NCBI GenBank assembly: GCA_965199765.1
Contig: CBDATC010000002.1
Span: forward strand, 868,001-932,000
DNA: 64,000 bases
Source: JAPOXR01 sp965199765
GTDB taxonomy: Bacteria > Pseudomonadota > Alphaproteobacteria > Rhodobacterales > Rhodobacteraceae
Direction: 5' to 3'
Shown piece after piece: positions 24,616 to 33,210 of this stretch (its first letter is position 1; the number at the start of each line of letters is the position of its first letter). The translations under genes were made by a program, and so were the position numbers. Below the pieces are notes generated by a model. It saw only the letters and a program-made list of their open reading frames with translations, was not told where the DNA came from and ran no database searches.

Positions 24616-26342
24616 AATTTGACCCGATCACCCTGGCCGTCATCAAGAACGCGCTGGATTCTATAGTGGATGAGGTGGCCTATACCGTGCTGCGCACCGC
24701 ACGTTCCGAAATCGTTAAAGACGTCATGGATTATTCCGCTGCGATTTGCGACGCGCATGGCAGCATGATCGCCCAGGCAAAGACAATCGCACTTCATTTG
24801 GGAGCGGTTCCAGAGGCGATGCAGGCGATGCGCGAACAATTCGGCGATGATATCCATGAGGGCGACGTGATCATCCTCAACGATCCTTATCAGGGCGGCA
24901 TGCACCTGCCCGATATCTTCATGTTCACACCGATTTTTCATGAGGGGTCGCTGGAAGGCTACTCGGTCGTGATCTGCCACCACACGGATGTGGGTGGACG
25001 CGTTCCTGGTTCAAACGCTTCGGACAGCACAGAAATTTTTCAAGAGGGTCTGCGTTTGCCGGTGCTTAAGCTCTATGACCGCGGTGTACTAAACTCTGCC
25101 GTTCACTCCATAATTGAACGCAATGTGCGCGTGCCGGACCGTGTTTTGGGCGATTTGAAGGCGCAGCGCGCTGCCTGTCATGTGGGTGCGCGGGAATTGA
25201 TCAAACTGATCTCGAAATATGGTCGCGACGTGGCGAGAGCCTACTTTGCCGAATTGTTGGAATATGCTGAACGCATGGCGCGCGAAGACATCCGCAACTG
25301 GCCAGACGGCACTTATCGTTTCACCGACTATATCGACAATGATGGGTTTTCTGAAGATCCAATACCGATTTCAGTAGCGATCACCGTTGATGGCGACCAG
25401 TTGGTTGTCGATTACGAAGGCTCGTCCCCACAAGTTAAGGCAGCCCTGAACGCCACGAAATCTTATACGAATTCCTGTTCATATCTCAGCGTAAGATGCG
25501 TGCTAAACGGGGATATCCCCAATAACGAAGGCATCTTTCGCTGCATTGATGTGCGCGCGCCCGAAGCATCTGTGCTGAATCCGGTCATGCCCGCGCCTTG
25601 CGCAGCGCGTGCGCTGACCGGGTATCGCATGATGGATACAATGTTTGGTGCGCTGAACCAAATCGTGCCGGACCGGGTTCCTGCCGCAGGTGAAGGCGGC
25701 AATACGGTGATCTCCATCGGCGGCTACAGCCCCGATCGCAAGCCATTCATAATCGTCGACATGGTGTGTGGCTGCTGGGGTGGGCGTCCGGACAGGGACG
25801 GGGTGGATGCAATAACCAATCCGTCTCAGAATCTTTCAAACACGCCTGTGGAAATGCTTGAGCGTCAACACCCTATTCGCGTGGAAAATTACAGCCTGAT
25901 TCCCGATAGCTGCGGAGCGGGAGAATTCCGAGGCGGCCTTGGTGTTCGCCGGTCTTATCGACTTCTCGCCGACGAGGCTGGCTTGCAGTTGCGTTCAGAC
26001 CGCACAAAATTCGCGCCTTACGGACTCTGCGGCGGACAACCAGGACGCAAAACCGTGAATCGGCTCGAAGAGGCTGACGGCTCTCGAAGCAACCTGCCCG
26101 GCAAAGTGACCATGCCGCTGACCAAGGATCAGCTTGTGATTCACGAGCAAGCCGGCGGCGGCGGGTTTGGCAGCGCTGTCCAACGCGCTCCGGAGCGGGT
26201 TTTAGTCGATGTGCTGGACGAAAAATTGTCCATCGGTTCCGCGCTGACTCTCTACGGCGTCGTGCTGAATGCCGAAGGAACAGCCATTGACTATGCAGCT
26301 ACAAAGCAGCGGCGCAGCAAAATGCTTGCAGGCGATGTTTAG
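24612..26342 (+). CDS. hyuB: Hydantoinase/oxoprolinase subunit B
   Basis: 576 residues of the HyuB family, starting MKFDPITLAVIKNALDSIVD. Conserved blocks include DYSAAICDAHGSMIAQ, LNDPYQGGMHLPDIF, CHHTDVGGRVPGSNASDS and the C-terminal GGGGFGSA. It forms the catalytic complex with HyuA for ATP-dependent cyclic-amide opening. ATG 24612 overlaps the end of hyuA, which supports this start over an in-frame upstream extension. Confidence 0.9.
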   Translation: MKFDPITLAVIKNALDSIVDEVAYTVLRTARSEIVKDVMDYSAAICDAHGSMIAQAKTIALHLGAVPEAMQAMREQFGDDIHEGDVIILNDPYQGGMHLPDIFMFTPIFHEGSLEGYSVVICHHTDVGGRVPGSNASDSTEIFQEGLRLPVLKLYDRGVLNSAVHSIIERNVRVPDRVLGDLKAQRAACHVGARELIKLISKYGRDVARAYFAELLEYAERMAREDIRNWPDGTYRFTDYIDNDGFSEDPIPISVAITVDGDQLVVDYEGSSPQVKAALNATKSYTNSCSYLSVRCVLNGDIPNNEGIFRCIDVRAPEASVLNPVMPAPCAARALTGYRMMDTMFGALNQIVPDRVPAAGEGGNTVISIGGYSPDRKPFIIVDMVCGCWGGRPDRDGVDAITNPSQNLSNTPVEMLERQHPIRVENYSLIPDSCGAGEFRGGLGVRRSYRLLADEAGLQLRSDRTKFAPYGLCGGQPGRKTVNRLEEADGSRSNLPGKVTMPLTKDQLVIHEQAGGGGFGSAVQRAPERVLVDVLDEKLSIGSALTLYGVVLNAEGTAIDYAATKQRRSKMLAGDV

Positions 26343-26395
26343 TTCAATCGCGATCCGGTCTATACAGACTTCCATCAATCACGGAGGGCACGTCT

Positions 26396-27052
26396 GTGCT
26401 CGATACACAAACCATGGCGACCGGATCGCGCAAACGGCGCCCGGAAATTTCAAAAGCGCGCATACTGGAAGCCGCCGAACAAGAATTTGCGGAATACGGC
26501 TACGAGGGTGCGCGTGTAGACAAGATCGTCCAGCGGGCGGGTGTGTCCAAAAACCTTGTTTATCATTATTTCAACGGCAAAGATACTCTGTTTCTGATTG
26601 TATTGGAGCGCATGTACGAGCGAATGCGCGCGCATCACGCCGATCTTCAAATCTCAGGTCTACCACCGGTCGAAGGTATGGAACGAATCATTCGTCATAC
26701 TTTTCAGCATTTCGTGGAGTATCCCGAGGTCATCTCGCTGTTAAACAGCGAAAACCTGACCAAAGCTCAGCATGTGCGCAATTCCAAGAAACTCCCGCGT
26801 CTTTATACAACACTGAGCGGCGTGATCGGCGATCTGTTGAAACGCGGAGAAGCCGAAGGGGTCTTTCGCGAGGGTGTGGATCCGCAGGAACTGTATATAA
26901 CGATCTCGGCCTTGGGGTATTTCTACCTGTCAAACCAACACACCCTAGGCGCGATCTACCAGACCGACCTGTCAAAGCCCGAACGGATCGCGGCTCGGGC
27001 CGACCATATCGTCGAAGTGGTATTGGGGTATCTGAGACCACCCCGCGCATGA
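26396..27052 (+). CDS. TetR-family transcriptional regulator
   Basis: 218 residues from a GTG. The HTH is in YEGARVDKIVQRAGVSKNLV followed by YHYFNGKDTLFLIVLE, the canonical TetR N-terminus, after an Arg/Lys-rich leader. The ligand domain has the C-terminal TetR_C layout. It lies within the hydantoinase operon, between hyuB and its ABC importer, so it probably represses this operon through the inverted repeat at 22475-22490 (inference). Confidence 0.88.
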   Translation: MLDTQTMATGSRKRRPEISKARILEAAEQEFAEYGYEGARVDKIVQRAGVSKNLVYHYFNGKDTLFLIVLERMYERMRAHHADLQISGLPPVEGMERIIRHTFQHFVEYPEVISLLNSENLTKAQHVRNSKKLPRLYTTLSGVIGDLLKRGEAEGVFREGVDPQELYITISALGYFYLSNQHTLGAIYQTDLSKPERIAARADHIVEVVLGYLRPPRA

Positions 27053-27408
27053 ACACAGGGCACCTTGAAAAAAGGTGCCGTAAGATCCAGGCCTCACTCA
27101 AATCCCATCACCGCCTGTTCCAACAAATCGCGTTGTCCCCGCAGTTCAACGGTTTGAGTACGAAACAGATACGCGCTCAAGTCTTTAGCGGCGACATCAA
27201 TTGCAAATCCTCGGCTGCTCCAGAGTGTCCGAACCACTTTGATCATTCCGGGTCACCGCTGCTCGGTTCACTCTCTATCGTAAGCGATTTGCCTGACCGA
27301 GTGACCGGTCTGCCAACCCGAAATCGCGTTTTCACTGCACTAATGACCGCCGGTTGCGCTGATTTAAACCGCACCGCCGTCGAAGAAGAGCTGCAAGCGC
27401 TCAATTAA
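27049..27408 (+). CDS. Uncharacterised ORF after TetR gene
   Basis: 119 residues, its ATG overlapping the TetR stop (ATGA). The sequence is basic at the start and has no motif I know; the C-terminal part reads RNRVFTALMTAG and AVEEELQALN. It lies in a 385-base gap between the regulator and the importer and ends 29 bases before the importer start. Translational overlap and length argue for a gene, but composition and the lack of recognisable domains argue for a remnant or chance frame. Confidence 0.3.
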   Translation: MNTGHLEKRCRKIQASLKSHHRLFQQIALSPQFNGLSTKQIRAQVFSGDINCKSSAAPECPNHFDHSGSPLLGSLSIVSDLPDRVTGLPTRNRVFTALMTAGCADLNRTAVEEELQALN

Positions 27409-27437
27409 TCACCCAATCTGAAACAGGAGAAAATCCA

Positions 27438-28415
27438 ATGAATAAACTGAAACACCTACTCGGCGCTTCGACAATCGCGGTCTTTGGAGCAATCCCGTCA
27501 CTGGCCGACACGCTGACTGTGCGACTTGATTTTTCGCCTTGGGGAGTCCATGCCGGTATGCACTTGGCTGAAGCCAAGGGCTGGTTTGACGAGGCAGGTT
27601 TAGACATCGACCTGCAAGACGGCAAGGGCACAATCAACACAATTCAGTTGGTTGGAAGCGGTCAGATCGATGTAGGCCAGGTCCAGCTCGGTCTCATGGC
27701 CTTGGCGCGCGAAAACGGATTGCCTCTGAAGTCTTTTGCTGGCTGGGTGCGGCGTGGGGACCTGGCGGTTCTGGTCGACAGGGACTCCGAAATGAATTCG
27801 GTCGCAGATCTGAAGGGTAAGAAGCTTGTGACTTTCACCGCCAGTCCCTGGGTGCCCTATATTGATGATTTCCTTGCGGCAGGCGGCCTTAGCCGCGATG
27901 ATCTTTCGATTCTGATGGTTGCCCCGCCCGCAATGGTCGGCACCTATGCTTCGGGTGAGGCGGACGGATTCATGACCGTGGGTCCGTTTGGTCTTCCGCT
28001 AACCGCCAACACCCGCCCAGCAAAGCAGATTCTGATGGACGATGCCGGTTTGAGCTTCCCCAGCTATGGCCTGATTGCGCTCGAAAGCACTCTGGAAGAG
28101 CGGCGCGGCGAGTTGGCGACACTGGCACAAGTGCAGCAGCGCGCTTGGGAATATATCTTTGACGGACATATTGAAGAAGCTGCTGATGCAATCATCGCCG
28201 GGCGCCCGGACAATAATCTGAACCGCAGCGTGCTGATCGGCCAGATTGAAGCTTATCGTGATTTCTTCCACACTGAACGCACCAAGGATCTGCCGTTTGG
28301 CGTGCAGTCTGAGGAGGACTGGGCAGATGCATTGACGGCGATGGAAGCGGCCGAGATCATCGAACCGGGGCAAAAAGCCGCGGACTTCTTCACCAACGAC
28401 CTGCTTTCTCAATAG
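27438..28415 (+). CDS. NMT1/SsuA-type ABC substrate-binding protein
   Basis: 325 residues. A signal peptide ends near SLADTLTV. The NMT1/THI5-like opening is VRLDFSPWGVHAGMHLAEAK followed by GWFDEAGLDIDLQDGKGT; the segment QLVGSGQIDVGQVQ is also typical. This family binds taurine, alkylsulfonates, riboflavin, pyrimidines or thiamine precursors. In an operon with HyuA/HyuB it probably binds a hydantoin or another cyclic ureide (inference). AGGAG lies upstream of the ATG. Confidence 0.87.
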   Translation: MNKLKHLLGASTIAVFGAIPSLADTLTVRLDFSPWGVHAGMHLAEAKGWFDEAGLDIDLQDGKGTINTIQLVGSGQIDVGQVQLGLMALARENGLPLKSFAGWVRRGDLAVLVDRDSEMNSVADLKGKKLVTFTASPWVPYIDDFLAAGGLSRDDLSILMVAPPAMVGTYASGEADGFMTVGPFGLPLTANTRPAKQILMDDAGLSFPSYGLIALESTLEERRGELATLAQVQQRAWEYIFDGHIEEAADAIIAGRPDNNLNRSVLIGQIEAYRDFFHTERTKDLPFGVQSEEDWADALTAMEAAEIIEPGQKAADFFTNDLLSQ

Positions 28416-28442
28416 GTGCAAACTTAAACGGGAGGTCGGCGA

Positions 28443-29228
28443 ATGACGCAATCGCAAAGCTATGTCAGGATCCGAAAGATGGACAAAGTCTATCAATCCA
28501 AGCATAAGGATATTGCAGCGCTGAAAGCAATAGATCTTGATATCCAAGAGCACGAGTTCGTCAGCGTGCTTGGTCCAAGCGGATGCGGCAAAACAACTTT
28601 GTTGAAGTGTCTCGCCGGCCTCGAACCAATCACCTCGGGCGAGGTGATTCTGGATGGTGCCCCGGTGATCGGACCGCCAGACAATATGGGAATTGTATTT
28701 CAACGCGATATCCTGCTGGATTGGCGAAATATTCTGGACAACGTCTTATTCATTTCGGAAATCCGGGGCGCAAAACGTGCCGACTACGAAGAAAAGGCGC
28801 GCATGCTTATCAAACGCTTTGGTCTGGAGGGTTTCGAGCGGAAGCACCCTTGGGAGCTGTCCGGCGGAATGCGTCAGCGCGCATCGATCTGCCGGGCGCT
28901 GTTGGACAATCCTAAGCTCTTGCTGATGGATGAGCCTTTCGGCGCCCTCGATGCAATGACCCGAGACGATCTGAACCTTGAACTGGCACGGCTTTGGCAG
29001 GAAACCCAGAAAACCGTGCTCTTCATCACTCATTCCATTCCCGAGGCGGTTTTTCTGTCAACCAAGGTCGCCGTCATGTCCCGAAACCCTGGCAAAATTG
29101 ATGAGATCCTCGACATCGGCTTGCCCTACCCGCGCATGCTGAGCATGCGCGAAACGCCTGAATTCGGGGAATATGTGCAGCACCTGCGCAAGCACTTCAC
29201 CAAACTCGGTATTTTGCACGAAGAGTGA
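28443..29228 (+). CDS. ABC transporter ATP-binding protein (SsuB/TauB type)
   Basis: 261 residues: Walker A GPSGCGKTT, Q-loop IVFQRDILLDWRNI, signature LSGGMRQRASICRALL, Walker B LLLMDEPFGALDAM, switch His in ITHSI. The signature LSGGMRQR and the conserved Trp after the Q-loop are typical of the nitrate/taurine/sulfonate subfamily, matching the NMT1-type binding protein before it and the permease after it. Confidence 0.9.
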   Translation: MTQSQSYVRIRKMDKVYQSKHKDIAALKAIDLDIQEHEFVSVLGPSGCGKTTLLKCLAGLEPITSGEVILDGAPVIGPPDNMGIVFQRDILLDWRNILDNVLFISEIRGAKRADYEEKARMLIKRFGLEGFERKHPWELSGGMRQRASICRALLDNPKLLLMDEPFGALDAMTRDDLNLELARLWQETQKTVLFITHSIPEAVFLSTKVAVMSRNPGKIDEILDIGLPYPRMLSMRETPEFGEYVQHLRKHFTKLGILHEE

Positions 29229-29231
29229 ACC

Positions 29232-30008
29232 ATGGCTAGGATCGATAAACACAACCGGCTTCTGTCCACGATAGCGGTTCTTCTCGTTTCGGTTTTCTTG
29301 TGGGAAATCGCCTGCCGGGTTTTGGATGTGCGGCCGTTTATCCTGCCTGCGCCATCCGCCGTTGTGGTTGAGATTTTCGATGCCCCGGATTACTTTGCGA
29401 TCCAGGCGGGACACACTTTGGCAACCACGCTGATTGGATTTGCTTTGGCTGTTCTTCTGGGGGTGCTGATGGCGGTGGGCATCGTGCATTCGGTTTTTTT
29501 GGACCGCACGCTCTACACCTTGCTGGTGGCGCTGAATTCGGTTCCAAAGGTGGCGCTGGCACCGCTGTTTGTGATCTGGATGGGAACTGGATCGGAACCG
29601 AAAATCGCTATTGCCCTAATGATTGCCATCTTTTCGATCGTGATCGACACCGTGTTGGGTCTGCGCAGTGTGGAGCAGGACATGATCGACATGGCGCGCT
29701 CGGCTCGGGCCTCGACCATGCAGATTCTGTTCAAGATTCGGTTTCCCTGTGCGCTGGCCAGCATGTTCGCAGGCATGAAGGTGGGAATTTCCTTTGCATT
29801 AATCGGGGCCATCGTCGGCGAGTTCGTGGCCGGAGAGACCGGCTTGGGCCATGTCATCCTGCTGTCGCAAGGCATGTTCGATACGGCGCGCGCCTTTGCA
29901 GCAATCGTTATCCTTGGCATCATGGGAACAATTCTGTTCTACGCGGTTGAGACCGCTGAACGCATCTTGTTGCCTTGGCATACGTCGCAGCGCGGCGGTG
30001 GGCATTAG
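29232..30008 (+). CDS. ABC transporter permease (SsuC/TauC type)
   Basis: 258 residues with about six membrane helices. VRPFILPAPSAVVVEIFD marks the first periplasmic loop, and the EAA loop is MARSARASTMQILFKIRFP. GAIVGEFVAGETGLGHVIL is the late conserved block of the family. Three bases separate it from the ATPase gene. Last gene of the hydantoin operon. Confidence 0.88.
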   Translation: MARIDKHNRLLSTIAVLLVSVFLWEIACRVLDVRPFILPAPSAVVVEIFDAPDYFAIQAGHTLATTLIGFALAVLLGVLMAVGIVHSVFLDRTLYTLLVALNSVPKVALAPLFVIWMGTGSEPKIAIALMIAIFSIVIDTVLGLRSVEQDMIDMARSARASTMQILFKIRFPCALASMFAGMKVGISFALIGAIVGEFVAGETGLGHVILLSQGMFDTARAFAAIVILGIMGTILFYAVETAERILLPWHTSQRGGGH

Positions 30009-30226
30009 GCACCGAATACTAAAGCACCTATACAACACTTCGCGCATCGTTGGGTTTAGTTGCTGCGCCTCTGCCATTGTCCGAGCAAGTGATCAGCTGC
30101 AGCACGAAAGATCAGATCGGGCCGGTGCTCTTGGCGACCTTGCGCTGAAAGTCCGGAGCGATGTTGTTGCCGATCACTGCTGCGGTGTCCAACGAGATGA
30201 GCGACCGATTGTTTTGCGCACAACTG
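30009..30226 (+). other. Intergenic region next to IS end
   Basis: No gene recognised. Frames on both strands are short. It separates the hydantoin operon from the IS256-like end and is probably old insertion debris. Confidence 0.4.
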
Positions 30227-30306
30227 CATTGTCGGTCCTCTCTTTCTGAAAGGAACCACCGGCAAAAGCGAATGTGCGAAAGATTCTATAGGTTATCTTG
30301 AAACTT
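30227..30306 (-). repeat. Solo IS256-like left end, inverted copy
   Basis: 80 bases about 90% identical to the IS256 left end at 6742-6821, in the opposite orientation, ending at the position of the transposase ATG. It includes AGAATCTTTCGCAC and TGCCGGTGGTTCCTTTCAGA. No transposase coding follows, so it is an orphan end left by deletion. Confidence 0.8.
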
Positions 30307-30355
30307 TTAAAAATCTATGTCTGTAACGGACTGCGAAATGCATTGAGTATGAAGA

Positions 30356-31570
30356 ATGAGCGCACTGAAAGAACAGTTTCCGAAAGCGGAACCGGCGAGA
30401 TTCAAATGGGAGGACCCGCTTCTGCTTGAGGAGCAGCTTGAAGAAACCGAACTGCTTATCCAAGAGGTCAGTAAAGATTTCGCCGACACCGAGCTGCGTT
30501 GTCGTGCTAAATCCGACTTTCTGGATGAAAGCACCGACCGCAGCCTGTTCCGAAAAATGGGTGAAATCGGATTACTGGGCATCACATTGCCTGAGAAATT
30601 CGGCGGTTCCGACGCCGGTTATGTCAGTTATGGTCTCGCAACCCGGGAAGTCGAACGGGTCGATTCCGGCTACCGATCTCTAATGAGCGTCCAGTCTTCA
30701 CTCGTGATTTTCCCGATTTTCGCCTTTGGAGACGACGCTCAGCGGGAAAAATACCTGCCCCATCTTGCAAGCGGAGAACTGATCGGCTGTTTCGGTCTCA
30801 CGGAGCCAGAGGCCGGCTCTGATCCCGGAAGCATGAAAACGCGCGCTGAAAAGGAAGCGGACGGTTACCGGCTCACTGGAACCAAGACTTGGATTTCTAA
30901 TGCGCCTTTGGCCGATGTCTTTGTGATTTGGGCGAAATCCGAGGCCCATGACGGAGCCATTCGCGGTTTTGTTCTTGAGAGAGGCATGGAGGGACTTTCC
31001 GCTCCGAAAATTGAAGGCAAACTGTCTTTGCGCGCATCCGTCACCGGAGAAATCGTCATGGACGGCGTGCATGTGGGCGCAGACGCGCTGCTCCCCAATG
31101 TATCTGGATTAAGGGGACCTTTCAGCTGCCTCAATCGAGCCCGGTATGGTATCGCCTGGGGGGTGATGGGGGCAGCGGAAGAGTGCTGGTCGGCGGCATT
31201 GGATTACGGGCTCAGCCGCAAACAGTTTGGACGACCGCTGGCAGCGGCGCAGCTCTACCAAAAAAAACTTGCCGACATGCAGACCGAAATCGCTCTTGGG
31301 CTGCAGACCGCTCTGCGCATCGGTCGGCTAATCGACAAAGGCAGAATGACGCCCGAGATGATTTCAATGGCCAAACGCAACAATTGCGGCAAGGCCTTGG
31401 AGATCGCTCGGATGGCGCGCGATATGCATGGCGGCAACGGAATCCAAATCGACTATCAAGTGATGCGCCACGCCATGAATCTCGAGACCGTGAATACCTA
31501 CGAAGGAACGCACGACATTCATGCGCTCATCCTCGGTCGCGCGCAAACTGGAATTCAAGCATTCTTTTGA
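30356..31570 (+). CDS. gcdH: Glutaryl-CoA dehydrogenase
   Basis: 404 residues of the acyl-CoA dehydrogenase family. FKWEDPLLLEEQLEETELLI at the N-terminus, LPEKFGGSDAGYVSYGLATR, the flavin block FGLTEPEAGSDPGSMKT, and the C-terminal TYEGTHDIHALILGRAQTG fit glutaryl-CoA dehydrogenases; the Glu of TYEGTHD is the catalytic base. It oxidatively decarboxylates glutaryl-CoA to crotonyl-CoA in lysine and tryptophan breakdown. It is monocistronic, with no obvious link to neighbours. Confidence 0.88.
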   Translation: MSALKEQFPKAEPARFKWEDPLLLEEQLEETELLIQEVSKDFADTELRCRAKSDFLDESTDRSLFRKMGEIGLLGITLPEKFGGSDAGYVSYGLATREVERVDSGYRSLMSVQSSLVIFPIFAFGDDAQREKYLPHLASGELIGCFGLTEPEAGSDPGSMKTRAEKEADGYRLTGTKTWISNAPLADVFVIWAKSEAHDGAIRGFVLERGMEGLSAPKIEGKLSLRASVTGEIVMDGVHVGADALLPNVSGLRGPFSCLNRARYGIAWGVMGAAEECWSAALDYGLSRKQFGRPLAAAQLYQKKLADMQTEIALGLQTALRIGRLIDKGRMTPEMISMAKRNNCGKALEIARMARDMHGGNGIQIDYQVMRHAMNLETVNTYEGTHDIHALILGRAQTGIQAFF

Positions 31571-31761
31571 TCTGACTGCGGTAAGCTCCGGCATCTGCTG
31601 TCAACGCATCCGCCATTCTTCGCGGTGCAGCCCAAATCTCGATGATTCCGGCCGATAAAGCAAAGTACGGACGCCAAATCCCTTCAACACCCAATTGGCC
31701 ACCGCTTTGATGATGTCATCCGCTGTTCAATTTGCAACTGCTCACTGCTACAGGCGCTCCA

Positions 31762-31787
31762 AAAATTTTACCAATTGATAAAATTTT
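31762..31787 (+). promoter_or_regulatory. preTA operator: 9-bp inverted repeat holding a RutR-like site
   Basis: AAAATTTTA (31762-31770) and TAAAATTTT (31779-31787) are perfect inverted arms around CCAATTGA. Inside, TTTACCAATTGATAAA (31767-31782) matches the RutR consensus TTGACCA-N2-TGGTCAA at 11 of 14 defined positions. It lies 50 bases upstream of preT, a suitable place for repression by the RutR-like protein at 34515. Confidence 0.6.
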
Positions 31788-31836
31788 GCGTTCGTGGCAA
31801 AAGTGGAGACAGTAATGCATTGAAGCGGAGGGTTCT

Positions 31837-33171
31837 TTGTCCAACACCGTCTTGACTCCAGGCGTAGTTCCAAATCGTCTTTCTCAAGAACAGTATCAAG
31901 AAAATTTCTCGGATCTTCATCCGGCGCTGAGTGAACATGCCGCCGCTGTGGAGGCCGACCGCTGCTATTTTTGCTACGATGCTCCGTGTATTGCAGCCTG
32001 TCCGACGGAAATCGACATTCCTCTGTTCATCCGGCAGATCTCAACAGGAACTCCGGAAGCCGCGGCCCGAACGATCTTCGACAGCAATATAATGGGCGGA
32101 ATGTGCGCCCGCGTGTGCCCAACCGAGACGCTTTGCGAGGAAGCGTGTGTGCGTTACACCGCAGAAAAAGATCCTGTTGAAATCGGACGGCTTCAGCGAT
32201 TCGCTACCGACACGGTCATGCAACGACCAGACCATCCTTACAAGCGCGGACCGCTCACCGGCAAATCAATCGCTGTCGTTGGGGCGGGTCCTGCGGGACT
32301 GGCCTGCGCACACCGACTTGCGATGAAAGGACACGAGGTCACAGTGTTTGAACGTCGGCTCAAAGCTGGCGGACTCAATGAGTTTGGCATTGCAGCCTAC
32401 AAGACGGTGGATGGCTTCGCCGGCAAGGAGGTCGAATGGATTCTCGGGATCGGCGGCATCCACCTAGTATTCGATGATTGCGCCCTTGATGCCAAGCGGC
32501 TGAAAGACCTCCAAGAACGCTTTGATGCGGTTTTTCTTTCTGTGGGATTAAACGGTGTCAACGCGCTGATGTCTGAAAATTTCGACAAAGCAAACATTAT
32601 CAGCGCTGTGGATTTCATCGGCGAACTGCGGCAAGCCGAAAATTACTCGGAAATCCCAATCGGCCGAAATGTTGTCATCATCGGAGGCGGCATGACTGCG
32701 ATCGATGCTGGAGTGCAATCCCGAATGCTGGGTGCGGAAAATGTCACTCTGGTCTACCGACGCAGCCGCGCGGAAATGGGGGCATCGCAGTATGAGCAGG
32801 ACTTGGCGGGCACGCGCGGCGTAAAGTTCATAGAAAACGCTGTTCCGACCCGTGCCTTCGGCAGCAATTCCGTCGAATCGATCGAATTCGAACGGACGGA
32901 GACAGCACAGGATGGCTTGATCGGAACAAACGACAGATTTCAGATTCAAGCTGATTTGGTTTTGATCGCCATTGGACAGAAGCTTGATGGATTTCCGTCA
33001 ATTCTGGAATTTTCAGGAAGAAAAATCAAAGTTAGCGAAACCGGGCAAACAAGTATTCAAGGAATCTGGGCTGGCGGCGATTGCGCCTCGATGGGAGAGG
33101 ATCTGACCGTCGTCGCGGTCGCGCAAGGCCGCGACGCAGCCGAAGATATCCACAAAACACTGCAATGCTGA
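31837..33171 (+). CDS. preT: NAD-dependent dihydropyrimidine dehydrogenase, subunit PreT
   Basis: 444 residues from a TTG start with GGAGGG upstream. The N-terminal part carries the cysteines of two 4Fe-4S clusters (CYFCYDAPCIAACPTEIDIP near residue 46 and GGMCARVCPTETLCEEACVR near 88). FAD is bound at AVVGAGPAGLACAHRLAMKG and NAD(P)H at VVIIGGGMTAIDAG. It passes electrons from NAD(P)H to PreA for reduction of uracil or thymine to the dihydropyrimidine. The next gene is preA. Confidence 0.92.
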   Translation: MSNTVLTPGVVPNRLSQEQYQENFSDLHPALSEHAAAVEADRCYFCYDAPCIAACPTEIDIPLFIRQISTGTPEAAARTIFDSNIMGGMCARVCPTETLCEEACVRYTAEKDPVEIGRLQRFATDTVMQRPDHPYKRGPLTGKSIAVVGAGPAGLACAHRLAMKGHEVTVFERRLKAGGLNEFGIAAYKTVDGFAGKEVEWILGIGGIHLVFDDCALDAKRLKDLQERFDAVFLSVGLNGVNALMSENFDKANIISAVDFIGELRQAENYSEIPIGRNVVIIGGGMTAIDAGVQSRMLGAENVTLVYRRSRAEMGASQYEQDLAGTRGVKFIENAVPTRAFGSNSVESIEFERTETAQDGLIGTNDRFQIQADLVLIAIGQKLDGFPSILEFSGRKIKVSETGQTSIQGIWAGGDCASMGEDLTVVAVAQGRDAAEDIHKTLQC

Positions 33172-33210
33172 CCAAACACAGATGCACCGATGCAATTAAA
33201 GGAGATTGCG

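Noticed and set aside
26269..27048. Long open frame over hyuB end and the TetR gene
   Set aside because: It is out of frame with the clear TetR gene and has no family features; only its last part (27049-27408) is kept as a weak candidate.
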